Assembly: GCA_036513415.1 (NCBI GenBank)
Contig: DATBZA010000107.1
Span: forward strand, 83,032 to 147,031
Direction: 5' to 3'
From: 40CM-4-68-19 sp036513415
GTDB lineage: Bacteria; Myxococcota; Myxococcia; Myxococcales; 40CM-4-68-19
DNA length: 64,000 nt
The notes under the pieces are model-generated. The model worked only from the letters and a program-made list of their open reading frames with translations. It did not search any database and was not told where the DNA came from. Of this stretch, positions 41,755 to 50,776 are shown in pieces; positions within the stretch are counted from its first letter, which is position 1; every line of letters begins with the position of its first letter. The translations under genes and the position numbers were made by a program.

Positions 41755-43017
41755 TCAAGCGCGCGACTGGGGCTGTGCCGCCGGCGCGGCCGCGCTTGCC
41801 ATGCGCGCCGGGCCGACGCGGAGCGCCGCCAGCACGGCAAGGCCCTGGAAGAGCGCCACGCCGCAGAGCACGGCCGAGAACATCCCCCGGTCCATGAGCC
41901 GGCCGAAGAGGATGGGCGCGATGGAGAGCCCCACGTCGAGGCCGGAGTAGACGAACCCGTAGATGCGGCCGAACGAGCGCTGGCCGAACCGTTCGATCGC
42001 CGCGCGGCGGACGAGCAGGTCGCGCGAGGGCGTCGCGGTGCCGGTGCAGAAACCCACCAAGGCCATCAGCGGTGTGACGAGAAAGCCCGGCACGCTTCCG
42101 GTCGCGAGGACGAGAGCCATCAGCGCTGCCGTGACCAGCAGCGCCGCCACGACCCGCTCGTGCGCCTCGTACCGCGCGGCCAGGAACCCACCGGCGATGA
42201 TCCCTGCGGCCCCGCCGAGCAGGTAGAGAGTGAGCGCCGACGCCGCCGCCGTGAGCGGCAAGCCGTAGACATGGTTCAGCACCGACGGCGCGAAGTTCTG
42301 CAGCGCGCCAAATCCAATGATCGAAGCCAGGAAGAAGAAGAAACACATCCAGACGGCGCTCACGCGCAGGAACGCAAACGGCGAGCTTCGGGGACCGTCA
42401 TCGGCAGCGGCGCGAGCGTGCGCCGGCGCGGATGCACCCAGGTTTCCCCGCAACAGCACCACGGACGTGAGCGCCACAAGGCCCAGCGCCGCAGCGGCCA
42501 GCGCGGCGTTGCGCCACCCGGCCACGGCGGCGATGCCGGTCATGAACACCGGTGCGGCAGCCCACCCGATGTTGCCGGCCAGACCGTGCACCGAGAACGC
42601 GTGGCCCAGCCTGACGGCCGATACCCTGCGATTGAGCACGGTGAAGTCGGCGGGATGGAACACGGCGTTGCCCGCTCCGGCGAGGAGCGCCGACGCGATC
42701 AGCGTCGGGTACCCGTGCGCCATCGCGAGGGCGAGCGCGGACAGCGACAGCAGCCCCAACCCTGTCCAGAGAACGCGCTGGGCTCCATACCGGTCCACCG
42801 CGAATCCCGCCAGCGCCTGCCCGATGCCGGAGACGACGAAGAAGGCGGTGGTGAGCGTCCCCGCCCGGGTGAAGCTCAGGCCGAAGTCCACCATCAGCCA
42901 GGGAAACAGCGAGGGGATGACCAGGTGAAAGAAGTGAGAGGTGGCGTGGGCGAAGCCGACGAGCGACATCACGCGGAAGTCGCCTGCGGACGCCTCGAGC
43001 TGGAGCGCTCTGTTCAT
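41755..43017 (-). CDS. MFS transporter (Fsr-like)
   Basis: 420 residues with twelve predicted membrane spans and the MFS loop motif GFAVDRYGAQRVLW between spans two and three. NAVFHPADFTVLNRRV and the overall shape recall fosmidomycin resistance-type antiporters. It could export a compound made or processed by the nitrilase and alcohol dehydrogenase encoded upstream. ATG 43017 overlaps the nitrilase stop (ATGA). The hydrogenase small subunit begins 89 bases further on. Confidence 0.9.
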   Translation of the reverse strand: MNRALQLEASAGDFRVMSLVGFAHATSHFFHLVIPSLFPWLMVDFGLSFTRAGTLTTAFFVVSGIGQALAGFAVDRYGAQRVLWTGLGLLSLSALALAMAHGYPTLIASALLAGAGNAVFHPADFTVLNRRVSAVRLGHAFSVHGLAGNIGWAAAPVFMTGIAAVAGWRNAALAAAALGLVALTSVVLLRGNLGASAPAHARAAADDGPRSSPFAFLRVSAVWMCFFFFLASIIGFGALQNFAPSVLNHVYGLPLTAAASALTLYLLGGAAGIIAGGFLAARYEAHERVVAALLVTAALMALVLATGSVPGFLVTPLMALVGFCTGTATPSRDLLVRRAAIERFGQRSFGRIYGFVYSGLDVGLSIAPILFGRLMDRGMFSAVLCGVALFQGLAVLAALRVGPARMASAAAPAAQPQSRA

Positions 43018-43946
43018 CGATCCGATCCCGGAACTACAGGTTTCTGGGGGCGCTCATTGACCGAGAGCTGGAAGATATCCGGGCGGGCGTAGTGCCCCGC
43101 TACGTCGAAGTCGTACTTGCCGCGCGCGATCTCGTCCAGGTCGAGCTCGGCGCAAAGGATTGCTTCCTCCTCGAAGACGGGGCCTGCGAGCACCTTGCCG
43201 GCCGGGTCGACGATGCAGCTGCCGCCGCGCATGAGCAGCGTTTGCGGCGCTTCGCCCAGCGCGTTGGGAATATCGGCCGGCAGGTCGGACCGCCGCAAGA
43301 CCTGGCAGGAGCTGAGCACGAAGCAGCGGCCCTCGAGCGCGATGTGGCGCAGGGTCGGTAGCCAGGTCTCTCGATCGTCGGCGGTCGGCGCGCAATAGAG
43401 CTGCACTCCTTTCGAGTACATCGCCATGCGCAGCATCGGCATGTAGTTCTCCCAGCAAATGACCGCTCCGAGCCGGCCCAGGCGCGTGTCGAACACCGGA
43501 AGCGTCGAGCCATCGCCGAATCCCCAGACCAGGCGCTCCGCGGCCGTCGGCATCAGCTTGCGGTGCTTGCCCAGGAACGTGCCGTCGTCGCCGAAGAAGA
43601 GGACGGTGCAGTAGAGAGTTCCGCCATCGCGCTCGATCACGCCGATCACGAGGTGGAGCCGATGCTCGCGCGCCAGTTTCGTCATGCGGTCGACGTCCGG
43701 TCCCGGCACCTCGACGGCGCTCTCGAAGTAGCGGCGGAAATGGTCGCGGCCTTCGCGCGTGCGCCTGCCCACCACCGCGCCGAAGTCCAGCCCCTTCGGA
43801 TAGCCCGAGACAAACGCCTCGGGAAAGACGGCGAGCTCCGCTCCCTGCCGCGCCGCTTCCGCGACCAGGCGGCCGAGCTTCTCCATCGTCCGCGCGCGAT
43901 CGAACGCAGCCGGTGTCGCCTGCACCACCGCGGCCCGGATTCTCAT
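43014..43946 (-). CDS. Nitrilase-family carbon-nitrogen hydrolase
   Basis: 310 residues. The catalytic triad is Glu43 (VFPEAFVSGYP), Lys130 (KHRKLMPT) and Cys164 (ICWENYMP). The ICWENYMP and KHRKLMPT motifs with the conserved RERLVWG-like segment AERLVWGFGDG match true nitrilases, which convert nitriles to acids plus ammonia, rather than amidases. The length fits one subunit of a helical filament. It is encoded four bases after the Fe-ADH stop and overlaps the MFS gene, so nitrile or cyanide-like compound breakdown and transport are suggested. The natural substrate is not predictable. Confidence 0.9.
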   Translation of the reverse strand: MRIRAAVVQATPAAFDRARTMEKLGRLVAEAARQGAELAVFPEAFVSGYPKGLDFGAVVGRRTREGRDHFRRYFESAVEVPGPDVDRMTKLAREHRLHLVIGVIERDGGTLYCTVLFFGDDGTFLGKHRKLMPTAAERLVWGFGDGSTLPVFDTRLGRLGAVICWENYMPMLRMAMYSKGVQLYCAPTADDRETWLPTLRHIALEGRCFVLSSCQVLRRSDLPADIPNALGEAPQTLLMRGGSCIVDPAGKVLAGPVFEEEAILCAELDLDEIARGKYDFDVAGHYARPDIFQLSVNERPQKPVVPGSDR

Positions 43947-43950
43947 CTCC

Positions 43951-45228
43951 TCACCAGCCCTGGAGCGCTTCTTCGAAGAGGCGGACGAGATCGGCCTCGA
44001 CCACCGGCCGGGGCGACAGCTTGGTCACCCGGGCCTGGGGCAGGGTGCCCTGCACGAGCGCCGGGATGTCGGACTTGCGGTATCCCACGGCGCGCAGTCC
44101 GTTGGGCACTTTCAGCCGCTGCATGATCGCGACCAGGCGGTCGGAGAGGATCTTTCCCGCGTCCTCGGGTTTCGCGCGCGAGACGTCGGCTCCGAGGATG
44201 CCCGCGGCGATCAAGTGCCGATCCGGACAGGCCTCCGCGGTGAAGCGGAACACGGCCGGCGCATTCAGGATGACCGACATCCCGTGCGGCACGATCGGGT
44301 GATCTCCGGGAAAGCCCTCGGGCCGGAAGTCGCGTACCATTCCGGAAACCGGATAGGACATCCCGTGCGGAAGGTGCACGCCCGCATTCCCGAATCCGAC
44401 CCCGGCGTACGAGGCGGCAAGCTGCATCTTCTCGCGCGCTTCGTCGTCGTCGGGGTCCTCGACCGCACGGACGAAGTACTTCGACACCCAGCGCAGCGCT
44501 TCCAGCGACCACACGTCGCTGATCGGATTCGATCCCTGGTAGGCCGGCCGGAGGACGGGACGCTCCGGCCGGAGACGCCGGTGGAACGGCAGCGCGGTAT
44601 ACGACTCGATCGCGTGGCTGAGGACGTCGAACCCGCTCGCCGCCGCCACCTGCGTTGGCATGGACCGGGTGTTGTCCGGGTCGAGGATGCCGAGCAGCGG
44701 CTTCAGCCGCCGGTGGGCGATGCCCGTCTTGGCGTGCAGCGGCGTGTAGTCGAAGATCGCCACGCCGGTCGTCTCGCTTCCGGTCCCGGCGGTGGTCGGC
44801 ACCGCGATCAGGGGCTTGAGCGCCCCCGGGACCGGCTTGCCCTTGCCGATCGGCGCGTTGACGTAGTCGAGAAAATCCGCCGGGTACGTGGAGTAGAGGT
44901 TTGTCGCCTTGGCGGTGTCGATCGTCGACCCGCCGCCGACCGCGACGAACGCGTCGAAGTCTCCTTCCGTCGCGAAATCGATCGCCTCCCGGAAGGAGAC
45001 GTCGGTGGGCTCGACCCGCACGCGATCGAAGAGCGCGAACGAGATCTTGTTGTCGCGCAGGCTTTCCAGCACGGTCGCGACCGGCGAAAGCCTGGCGAGG
45101 TTCGGGTCGGTCAGGACCATCACCCGCTTCGCGTTCATCTCGGCCAGATCCATGCCGATCTCGCGCGTGACGCCCCGGCCGAAGCGGATGCTGGAGGAAG
45201 CGAGCTCGAACGCGTATTCGAGGGCCAT
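43951..45228 (-). CDS. Iron-containing alcohol dehydrogenase (hydroxyacid-oxoacid transhydrogenase-like)
   Basis: 425 residues. The NAD-binding Gly-rich segment is VAVGGGSTIDTAKATN, with VPTTAGTGSETT. Iron ligands lie in SGFDVLSHAIESY (Asp and His of D-x3-H) and in HLPHGMS and VPHGMSV. The insertion and the SYTALPFHRR region resemble the ADHFE1/HOT branch, which oxidises 4-hydroxybutyrate with 2-oxoglutarate as acceptor; simple alcohol oxidation is the alternative. It starts nine bases after the Cys-rich membrane protein gene and leads directly into the nitrilase. Confidence 0.9.
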   Translation of the reverse strand: MALEYAFELASSSIRFGRGVTREIGMDLAEMNAKRVMVLTDPNLARLSPVATVLESLRDNKISFALFDRVRVEPTDVSFREAIDFATEGDFDAFVAVGGGSTIDTAKATNLYSTYPADFLDYVNAPIGKGKPVPGALKPLIAVPTTAGTGSETTGVAIFDYTPLHAKTGIAHRRLKPLLGILDPDNTRSMPTQVAAASGFDVLSHAIESYTALPFHRRLRPERPVLRPAYQGSNPISDVWSLEALRWVSKYFVRAVEDPDDDEAREKMQLAASYAGVGFGNAGVHLPHGMSYPVSGMVRDFRPEGFPGDHPIVPHGMSVILNAPAVFRFTAEACPDRHLIAAGILGADVSRAKPEDAGKILSDRLVAIMQRLKVPNGLRAVGYRKSDIPALVQGTLPQARVTKLSPRPVVEADLVRLFEEALQGW

Positions 45229-45237
45229 GGATTTTCC

Positions 45238-45915
45238 TCAGGCGGGTCGGGGAACGCCGCCGACTCTCCACCCCGACCAGGCAACGGCGGCGCTCATGGC
45301 GGCGAGGACCACCGCGATGCTGATCCGGGAGAGCGTGGTGAAGAGCATGAGCGTGCCGCTAGAAAGCCCGGTGAACGCCAGGCCGACGACCGGCAGGACG
45401 GGAACCCCACAGCCAGCCAGCGAGCAGGGGCCTGCGGTCAGACCAAAGACGCTGGTCAGCGCGCCGGCGACGCCGGCAGGACGCGCGGCCTTGAAGCCGG
45501 CTCCGCAGGCAACGCCCTCGCGCCTGCGGTACGACCAGAGCGCGAAGTACGCTCCGAACACCAGCGAGGTGACCAGGATCTGGGCGAGCGTCGGCACGTC
45601 GACGACGAAGCCCCAGTCGATCCCCTCCACCTTGTTGTCCGCGCTCACCCAGCCGATGGCCATGGTGGAGAGGAACGACAGCTTCTTCCTCAGGGGCTCG
45701 CCGGATCCAACGTATTCGGGAAGACGCGAGAGCCAGGGATTGAAAGTGAAGAAGTCCGGGGGCCTGCGCGCGACGGAGAGGATGAGCACGGGCGCCACCA
45801 GGTTGAAGACCGACACCGCGGCCGTGACACCCCAGACGATGGCCGGGCGCGCCCGCACCGCCCTGCCGATTCCGCGGAGCGTCTGCCCGATGGTGGTCAA
45901 GGTCCTCCGAACCAT
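45238..45915 (-). CDS. Membrane protein with a conserved Cys cluster
   Basis: 225 residues from ATG 45915 with six likely membrane spans. A striking segment is GPCSLAGCGVPVLPVVGLAF, in which two Cys and Gly/Pro are packed at the end of a helix, followed by GLSSGTLMLFTTLS. It first appears after a long loop containing GFKAARPAG. The Cys pattern suggests a metal or redox site in the membrane, but no family is recognised. It is the first gene of a minus-strand run containing Fe-ADH, nitrilase, MFS and hydrogenase. The frame extends to 45978 without clear support. Confidence 0.65.
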   Translation of the reverse strand: MVRRTLTTIGQTLRGIGRAVRARPAIVWGVTAAVSVFNLVAPVLILSVARRPPDFFTFNPWLSRLPEYVGSGEPLRKKLSFLSTMAIGWVSADNKVEGIDWGFVVDVPTLAQILVTSLVFGAYFALWSYRRREGVACGAGFKAARPAGVAGALTSVFGLTAGPCSLAGCGVPVLPVVGLAFTGLSSGTLMLFTTLSRISIAVVLAAMSAAVAWSGWRVGGVPRPA

Positions 45916-45981
45916 TCGCCGTCCGTCCTTTGCGAACGCGCAGGATACGTGACGACGCTCGTAATCCACAACCCGCAAACG

Positions 45982-46010
45982 TTGACTTCTACAGTGTCCG
46001 TGTGTTAGCG
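45982..46010 (+). promoter_or_regulatory. Candidate sigma-70 promoter of the transport operon
   Basis: TTGACT (45982-45987) matches the -35 consensus in five of six bases; 17 bases further TTAGCG (46005-46010) is a weak -10. It lies in the 138-base divergent region before the binding protein gene. Confidence 0.35.
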
Positions 46011-46053
46011 CCCGTGGCCTTCCAGTCGCAGTCCAGCGATGGAGGAGGCCCTC

Positions 46054-47424
46054 ATGTCAGGTCGACCGACGCGGCGGGATTTCCTTTCTAGACTTGGCGT
46101 GACTTCAGCAGCTGCCATCGGCGGCTCAATGGCAGGCTTCGGCCTCGCCGGAGTGGCCCACGCCCAGGACAAGCCCAAGGGCACCATTCCGGACAAGCCG
46201 TTCAAGATCGGCCATATGACCTTCTTCACCGGCGCCGGCGCGGTGCTGGGCGAGCCCATGTACAAGGGCAACCTGCTCGCCGCGGACGAGATCAACGCGC
46301 AGGGCGGGCTCTTGGGGAAGAGGAAGATTGAAATTCTCAAGGCGGATGAGGCGGCCGGCACGGACGCGAATACCAAGGAGATGCGGCGGCTCAAGCTCTC
46401 CGAGAAGATCGACCTGTTCATGGGCATCACGTCCAGTGGAAACAGCCCGGCGCTGGGACCCGTAGCGGAGGAGCTGAAGCTCCTCACCATGTTCGTCGAC
46501 GGCTGCACGGATTTCCTCTTCGACAAGGCGGTTCCCAACCCGCGCTACATCTTCCGCATCACCAACATCCAGTCGGCGGACGGATCGACCTGCGCGGTGG
46601 GAGTGGCCCTGACCTGGCCCGACGTGAAGAAGGTCGCGCACATCCACCCCGACTACTCCTACGGGCGCAACTGCTTCGATCACTTCAGCATCGTCACCAA
46701 GAAGCTCCTGCCCAAGGCGCAGAACGTCTCCGAGGCCTGGCCCAAGCTCTTCTCCACGGACTTCACGCCGCACATCACCAAGACGCTGGCCGCCAAGCCG
46801 GACATCCTCGTCACGTCGCTGTGGGGCGGCGACTACAACGCCTTCTACAAGCAGGCGCTCCAGCACGGGTTGTTCGAGAAGATGAAGGTCGCCACCACGC
46901 TGGCGTTCGGCTCCGCGCCCCAGTCGGTCGGGAAGGACCATCCGGAGGGCGTGCTGACCGGCGTGCACTCCAACTACCACTTCACCTATCCGGCAGGGAA
47001 CCGGTGGCCGGCGAACAAGACGTTCGTCGAAAAGTACAAGGCGAAGTTCAACGAGTACCCGAACTTCCAGGCCGAGGGCGCGTACACCTCCACCTACGCG
47101 CTCAAGACCGCCATCGAGAAGGCCAACAAGCTGATGGGCGGCTGGCCGGACGACGAGGCCATCATCAGCCAGCTCGAGGGCATGATGATCGCCGGGCCGG
47201 GAGGCTACGTCTACATCCGTCCCGACAACCACCAGGGTTACAAGGATGCGATCACCGGCTTCAGCAAGCACGTGCCGGAGTATCCGTTCCCGATCCTGGA
47301 TCCGGACCGGATCATCACCATCCCCATCCGCAACATCACGGCGCCTCCCGGCTGGCCAAAGGGAGAGCCGACCTCGACCTATACCTGGATCGATCAGACC
47401 TGGCCGCAGGTGAAGTCAGCCTGA
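46054..47424 (+). CDS. Branched-chain amino acid-type ABC substrate-binding protein
   Basis: 456 residues. The N terminus RRDFLSRLGVTSAAA is a twin-arginine signal ending near VAHAQ, so the folded protein is exported by Tat. The mature part is a type I periplasmic binding fold (Peripla_BP_6), with GNLLAADEINAQGGLLGKRK and DEAAGTDANTKEMRR near the ligand cleft and GITSSGNSPALGPVAEEL. Such proteins in this family bind amino acids, amides or aromatic acids. ATG 46054 has GGAGGAGG upstream, deciding against ATG 46039. It leads livHMGF-type genes, nine bases apart from the first. Confidence 0.92.
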   Translation: MSGRPTRRDFLSRLGVTSAAAIGGSMAGFGLAGVAHAQDKPKGTIPDKPFKIGHMTFFTGAGAVLGEPMYKGNLLAADEINAQGGLLGKRKIEILKADEAAGTDANTKEMRRLKLSEKIDLFMGITSSGNSPALGPVAEELKLLTMFVDGCTDFLFDKAVPNPRYIFRITNIQSADGSTCAVGVALTWPDVKKVAHIHPDYSYGRNCFDHFSIVTKKLLPKAQNVSEAWPKLFSTDFTPHITKTLAAKPDILVTSLWGGDYNAFYKQALQHGLFEKMKVATTLAFGSAPQSVGKDHPEGVLTGVHSNYHFTYPAGNRWPANKTFVEKYKAKFNEYPNFQAEGAYTSTYALKTAIEKANKLMGGWPDDEAIISQLEGMMIAGPGGYVYIRPDNHQGYKDAITGFSKHVPEYPFPILDPDRIITIPIRNITAPPGWPKGEPTSTYTWIDQTWPQVKSA

Positions 47425-47433
47425 ACAGCCCAG

Positions 47434-48312
47434 GTGGACATCCTCGTCATCCACCTGTTCAACGCGCTGCTCTACGCGTCGGTCCTGTTTCTCATCGCCG
47501 GCGGGTTGAGCCTCATCTATGGCGTGATGCGCATCGTGAACCTCGCGCACGGGAACCTCTTTGCGCTGGGTGCGTTCATCACCGCCTCCGCGGTCGGACA
47601 GTGGTTCGCCGGGTCGACCTCGCCACTCCTCTTTCTCCTCCTTCCCGCCGGGGCGGTGGGCGCGGCCCTCCTCGGAGCGATCCTGGAGCCGACGCTGCTC
47701 CGGCCGTTCTACCGGCGGCCGGAGGAGTACCAGCTCCTGGTGACCTTCGGCATCCTGATGATCCTCGAGGACCTGATGCGCTTCATCTGGGGTCCTTATC
47801 CGGTCTCCGCGACCACCCTCTTCGAGCAGATGGGCAGCATGAAGGTGGGGGAGTGGATCTATCCCCGGTACAACCTCCTGGTCATCGCCATCGGCGCTCT
47901 GGCGGCCCTCTTCCTCTGGGCGTTCATCTACCGGACGAACTTCGGCGTGATGCTCCGCGCCACCTCGCAGGACATGCGCCGGGCCTCGGCCCTCGGCGTC
48001 AACGTGAACCTGGTCTACGTCCAGGCCTTCACCATCGGCTGCTTCATGGCCGGCCTTGCCGGGGCGATCATCGTCCCCAGCCAATCGGCGGTGCTGGGGA
48101 TGGGGGTGGATGCGCTGGTCCTTTCGTTCATCGTCGTAGTGGTCGGCGGGCTCGGAAGCCTGGAGGGCGCGCTGGTCGGGGCGTTGATCGTGGGGCTGAT
48201 CCGCGAGATCGGGATCAGCGTGTTTCCGGAGATCGAGTTGGCCGTGCTGTATCTGATCGCGGCGGTCGTGCTCCTGGTCCGTCCTGCGGGGCTCTTCGGC
48301 AAGGCGACATGA
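47434..48312 (+). CDS. livH: ABC transporter permease LivH
   Basis: 292 residues, about eight membrane spans. GGLSLIYGVMRIVNLAHGNL is the standard LivH start of the family, and ALGVNVNLVYVQAFTIGCFM contains the EAA-like loop that contacts the ATPases. GTG 47434 lies nine bases after the binding protein stop. Its stop overlaps the livM start (ATGA). It forms half of the membrane channel. Confidence 0.93.
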   Translation: MDILVIHLFNALLYASVLFLIAGGLSLIYGVMRIVNLAHGNLFALGAFITASAVGQWFAGSTSPLLFLLLPAGAVGAALLGAILEPTLLRPFYRRPEEYQLLVTFGILMILEDLMRFIWGPYPVSATTLFEQMGSMKVGEWIYPRYNLLVIAIGALAALFLWAFIYRTNFGVMLRATSQDMRRASALGVNVNLVYVQAFTIGCFMAGLAGAIIVPSQSAVLGMGVDALVLSFIVVVVGGLGSLEGALVGALIVGLIREIGISVFPEIELAVLYLIAAVVLLVRPAGLFGKAT

Positions 48313-49313
48313 CGGCCATCGTCAGCGCACTCGGGACGCGGTCGCCCCTCAAGATCGTCGTCTGGGCCGTGCCCATCGCCGTGCTCCTGGCGTTGGTCCC
48401 GTACGTCATCGAGCCGTACCACACCATCCTGCTCGGCTACGGCCTGGTCATGGCCATCGCCGTGCTCGGCTTCAACCTCCTCCTCGGGTACACCGGGCTC
48501 CTTTCCTTTGGCCACTCCGCGTACTTCGGGGTCGGCGCCTACGCAGTGGCATTCATGGTGAAGTACCTGCACACCCAGTCGATGGAGCTGTTCCTGCTGG
48601 GCGCCATCGTCGCCTCCGTGCTGGTGACGACGCTCTTCGGCTATGTCTGCGTCCGCTACACGCGCATCTTCTTCAGCATCCTTACGCTCGCGCTCTCGCA
48701 GGTCCTCTGGAGCCTGGCCTTCAAGTTCTTCTGGGTGACGGGAGGAACGGACGGCCTGCGCGTTCCCACCCCGAAGCTCCTGGGCGTGGTGACCGGAGAG
48801 CGCGAGGACAAGATCGTGTTCCTCTCCCACGGCTACTACCACTACGTGCTGGTGGTCTTCATCCTCTGCGTGGCGCTGATGTGGCTCATCGTCCATTCGC
48901 CCTTCGGCAAGGCGCTGCAGGCCATCCGCGACAACGAGGTGCGGGCCCGGTTCGTGGGGATCCAGATCCGGCGCTACCGGCTGGTCGCCTTCCTCGTGTC
49001 CGGCGTGTTCACCGGGATCGCCGGCGCGCTCTGGGTCCCGCTCAACGGGCTCACCACGCCCGACATCCTCTACTGGCCGTTCTCGGGCGAGATCGTCTTC
49101 ATGGCGGTCCTCGGCGGCTTCCGCAACTTCACCGGACCCATCGTCGGCGCCGTGGTCTTCAACTACTTGAAGACGTACGCCGTGGGATTCACGGTCTACT
49201 GGCAGGCGCTGCTCGGGCTCGTCCTGGTGGTCCTGGTGGTGGTGCTGCCCACCGGGATCGTAGGCACGGCCCGGCTGCTGGCCGCGGCGGCCAGAAGGCG
49301 GTCCCAGCGGTGA
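48309..49313 (+). CDS. livM: ABC transporter permease LivM
   Basis: 334 residues, nine to ten membrane spans. NLLLGYTGLLSFGHSAYFGV and RARFVGIQIRRYRLVAFLVS are the LivM family blocks; the second is the cytoplasmic coupling loop. ATG 48309 overlaps the LivH stop, so the much longer open frame upstream (to 46821) is an artefact of the antisense-type reading. Its stop overlaps the livG GTG. Together with LivH it forms the transmembrane path. Confidence 0.93.
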   Translation: MTAIVSALGTRSPLKIVVWAVPIAVLLALVPYVIEPYHTILLGYGLVMAIAVLGFNLLLGYTGLLSFGHSAYFGVGAYAVAFMVKYLHTQSMELFLLGAIVASVLVTTLFGYVCVRYTRIFFSILTLALSQVLWSLAFKFFWVTGGTDGLRVPTPKLLGVVTGEREDKIVFLSHGYYHYVLVVFILCVALMWLIVHSPFGKALQAIRDNEVRARFVGIQIRRYRLVAFLVSGVFTGIAGALWVPLNGLTTPDILYWPFSGEIVFMAVLGGFRNFTGPIVGAVVFNYLKTYAVGFTVYWQALLGLVLVVLVVVLPTGIVGTARLLAAAARRRSQR

Positions 49314-50062
49314 ACCTCCTCGAGACCAAAGAGCTGAGCAAGTCCTTCGGCGAGACCCACGCCGTCGACAAGGTCGACTTCCAAATCCAGGAAGGCGAGG
49401 TCCTGTCGCTGATCGGCTCCAACGGCGCGGGCAAGACCAGCGTGGTGAACCTGATCAGCGGGCTCCTCCATCCCGACAGCGGGCGCATCGTGTTCCGCGG
49501 CCAGGACATCACCACGCTGCCGGTGCACGGCCGCATCAAGGCCGGCATCGCGCGGAGCTTCCAGATCGTCAACCTCTTCGACGAGCTCACGCTCCACGAC
49601 AACGTGGCCCTCTCCATCTTCTCCCGCCTGGGCATGACGCGCAGGCTCTTCACCCTGGCCGACCGCCACCACGAGGTGTGGGAGGAGGCGCTCGAGATCC
49701 TCCGCCAGTTCGGGCTGGAGACGAAGCGCTCGCAGCTGGCCGGCGTCATCTCGCAGGGTGAGCGCAAGCTGCTCGACGTAGCCGTCGCCTACGCTCTCAA
49801 GCCGCAGCTCCTCTTCCTCGACGAGCCCACCAGCGGCGTGAGCACCCGGGAGAAGGCGCCCATCATGGACGTCATCAGCGCGATCGTCCGATCGCACAAG
49901 ATCACCGCGGTCGTCATCGAGCACGACATGGACATCATCTTCAAGTACTCCGACCGCATCGTGGTCATGCATCAGGGCAAGGTCCTCGCCAGCGGCAGCC
50001 CGGAAGAGATCCGGCGGAACGAGACCGTGAAGGACGCGGTGTTCGGGCCCACCCATGCTTGA
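49310..50062 (+). CDS. livG: ABC transporter ATPase LivG
   Basis: 250 residues. Walker A is GSNGAGKTS, Walker B is LLFLDEPTSGV and the switch His is in VVIEHDMDII. The signature reads ISQGERKLLD rather than LSGGQ; SxGE variants occur in LivG proteins. GIARSFQIVNLFDELTLHDN is the Q-loop region. GTG 49310 overlaps the livM stop. It pairs with LivF to power the importer. Confidence 0.93.
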   Translation: MNLLETKELSKSFGETHAVDKVDFQIQEGEVLSLIGSNGAGKTSVVNLISGLLHPDSGRIVFRGQDITTLPVHGRIKAGIARSFQIVNLFDELTLHDNVALSIFSRLGMTRRLFTLADRHHEVWEEALEILRQFGLETKRSQLAGVISQGERKLLDVAVAYALKPQLLFLDEPTSGVSTREKAPIMDVISAIVRSHKITAVVIEHDMDIIFKYSDRIVVMHQGKVLASGSPEEIRRNETVKDAVFGPTHA

Positions 50063-50765
50063 GCTCCAAGGCATCAACACGTACCGGGGCCAGGCCCAGA
50101 TCCTTCGCCAGGTGTCGCTGACGGTAGGGGAGAAGGAATCGGTCTGCCTGGTGGGCCGCAACGGCGCGGGAAAGACGACCACCATCGACAGCATCATCGG
50201 CCTTCTTCCCTTGCGCGCCGGCAAGATCACCTTCCAGGGCCAGGACATCGGCGGGCTGCCGGCGTACCGGCGAGCGCGGCTCGGGATCGGTTACGCGCCC
50301 GAGGACGCCGGGCTGTTTCCTGACCTGACGGTGGCGGAGAACTTCCAGATCTGCCGCTTGCTGGCCAAGGCGTCGGGACGGGCGGCGCAGGCCGCGCAGG
50401 CCGATGAACGGGTCTTCTCGGTGTTCCCCGAGGTCCGGCAGCTGACGCAGCGGCGCGGCCTCTTCCTCAGTGGCGGCCAGAAGAAGATGGTCGCCATCGC
50501 CCGCGCCATGATGCTCTCGCCCTCCATCCTGCTGCTCGACGAACCCTTCGAGGGCCTGGCTCCGGTGGTGGTGACGAGGCTCATCGACGCCGTGCAGAAG
50601 ATCAAGGAGATGAAGCTCTCGGTGCTGATCGCCGAGTCGAACCTCGCCAACGCCAGCAGGGTCGCCGACCGGCTCTATGCGATCGACCGCGGCGAGATCA
50701 TCTATCATGGAGATCCGCGGAAGGTCGTGGAGAACCACGAGGTGATGAACATCATCCGCGGGTAA
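50055..50765 (+). CDS. livF: ABC transporter ATPase LivF
   Basis: 236 residues. Walker A is GRNGAGKTTT, the signature is LSGGQKKMV, Walker B is ILLLDEPFEGL. The position of the switch His reads LIAESNLA, with Ser-Asn instead of the usual E-H/Q; LivF proteins often have Gln or Asn here. The gene overlaps livG by eight bases and ends 11 bases before the next permease gene, so the second ABC module is probably on the same transcript. Confidence 0.92.
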   Translation: MLELQGINTYRGQAQILRQVSLTVGEKESVCLVGRNGAGKTTTIDSIIGLLPLRAGKITFQGQDIGGLPAYRRARLGIGYAPEDAGLFPDLTVAENFQICRLLAKASGRAAQAAQADERVFSVFPEVRQLTQRRGLFLSGGQKKMVAIARAMMLSPSILLLDEPFEGLAPVVVTRLIDAVQKIKEMKLSVLIAESNLANASRVADRLYAIDRGEIIYHGDPRKVVENHEVMNIIRG

Positions 50766-50776
50766 GCCGCTCGTCC

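Noticed and set aside
46821..48308. Long N-terminal extension of the LivM frame
   Set aside because: It overlaps the binding protein and LivH genes completely; ATG 48309 overlaps the LivH stop and starts the family sequence.
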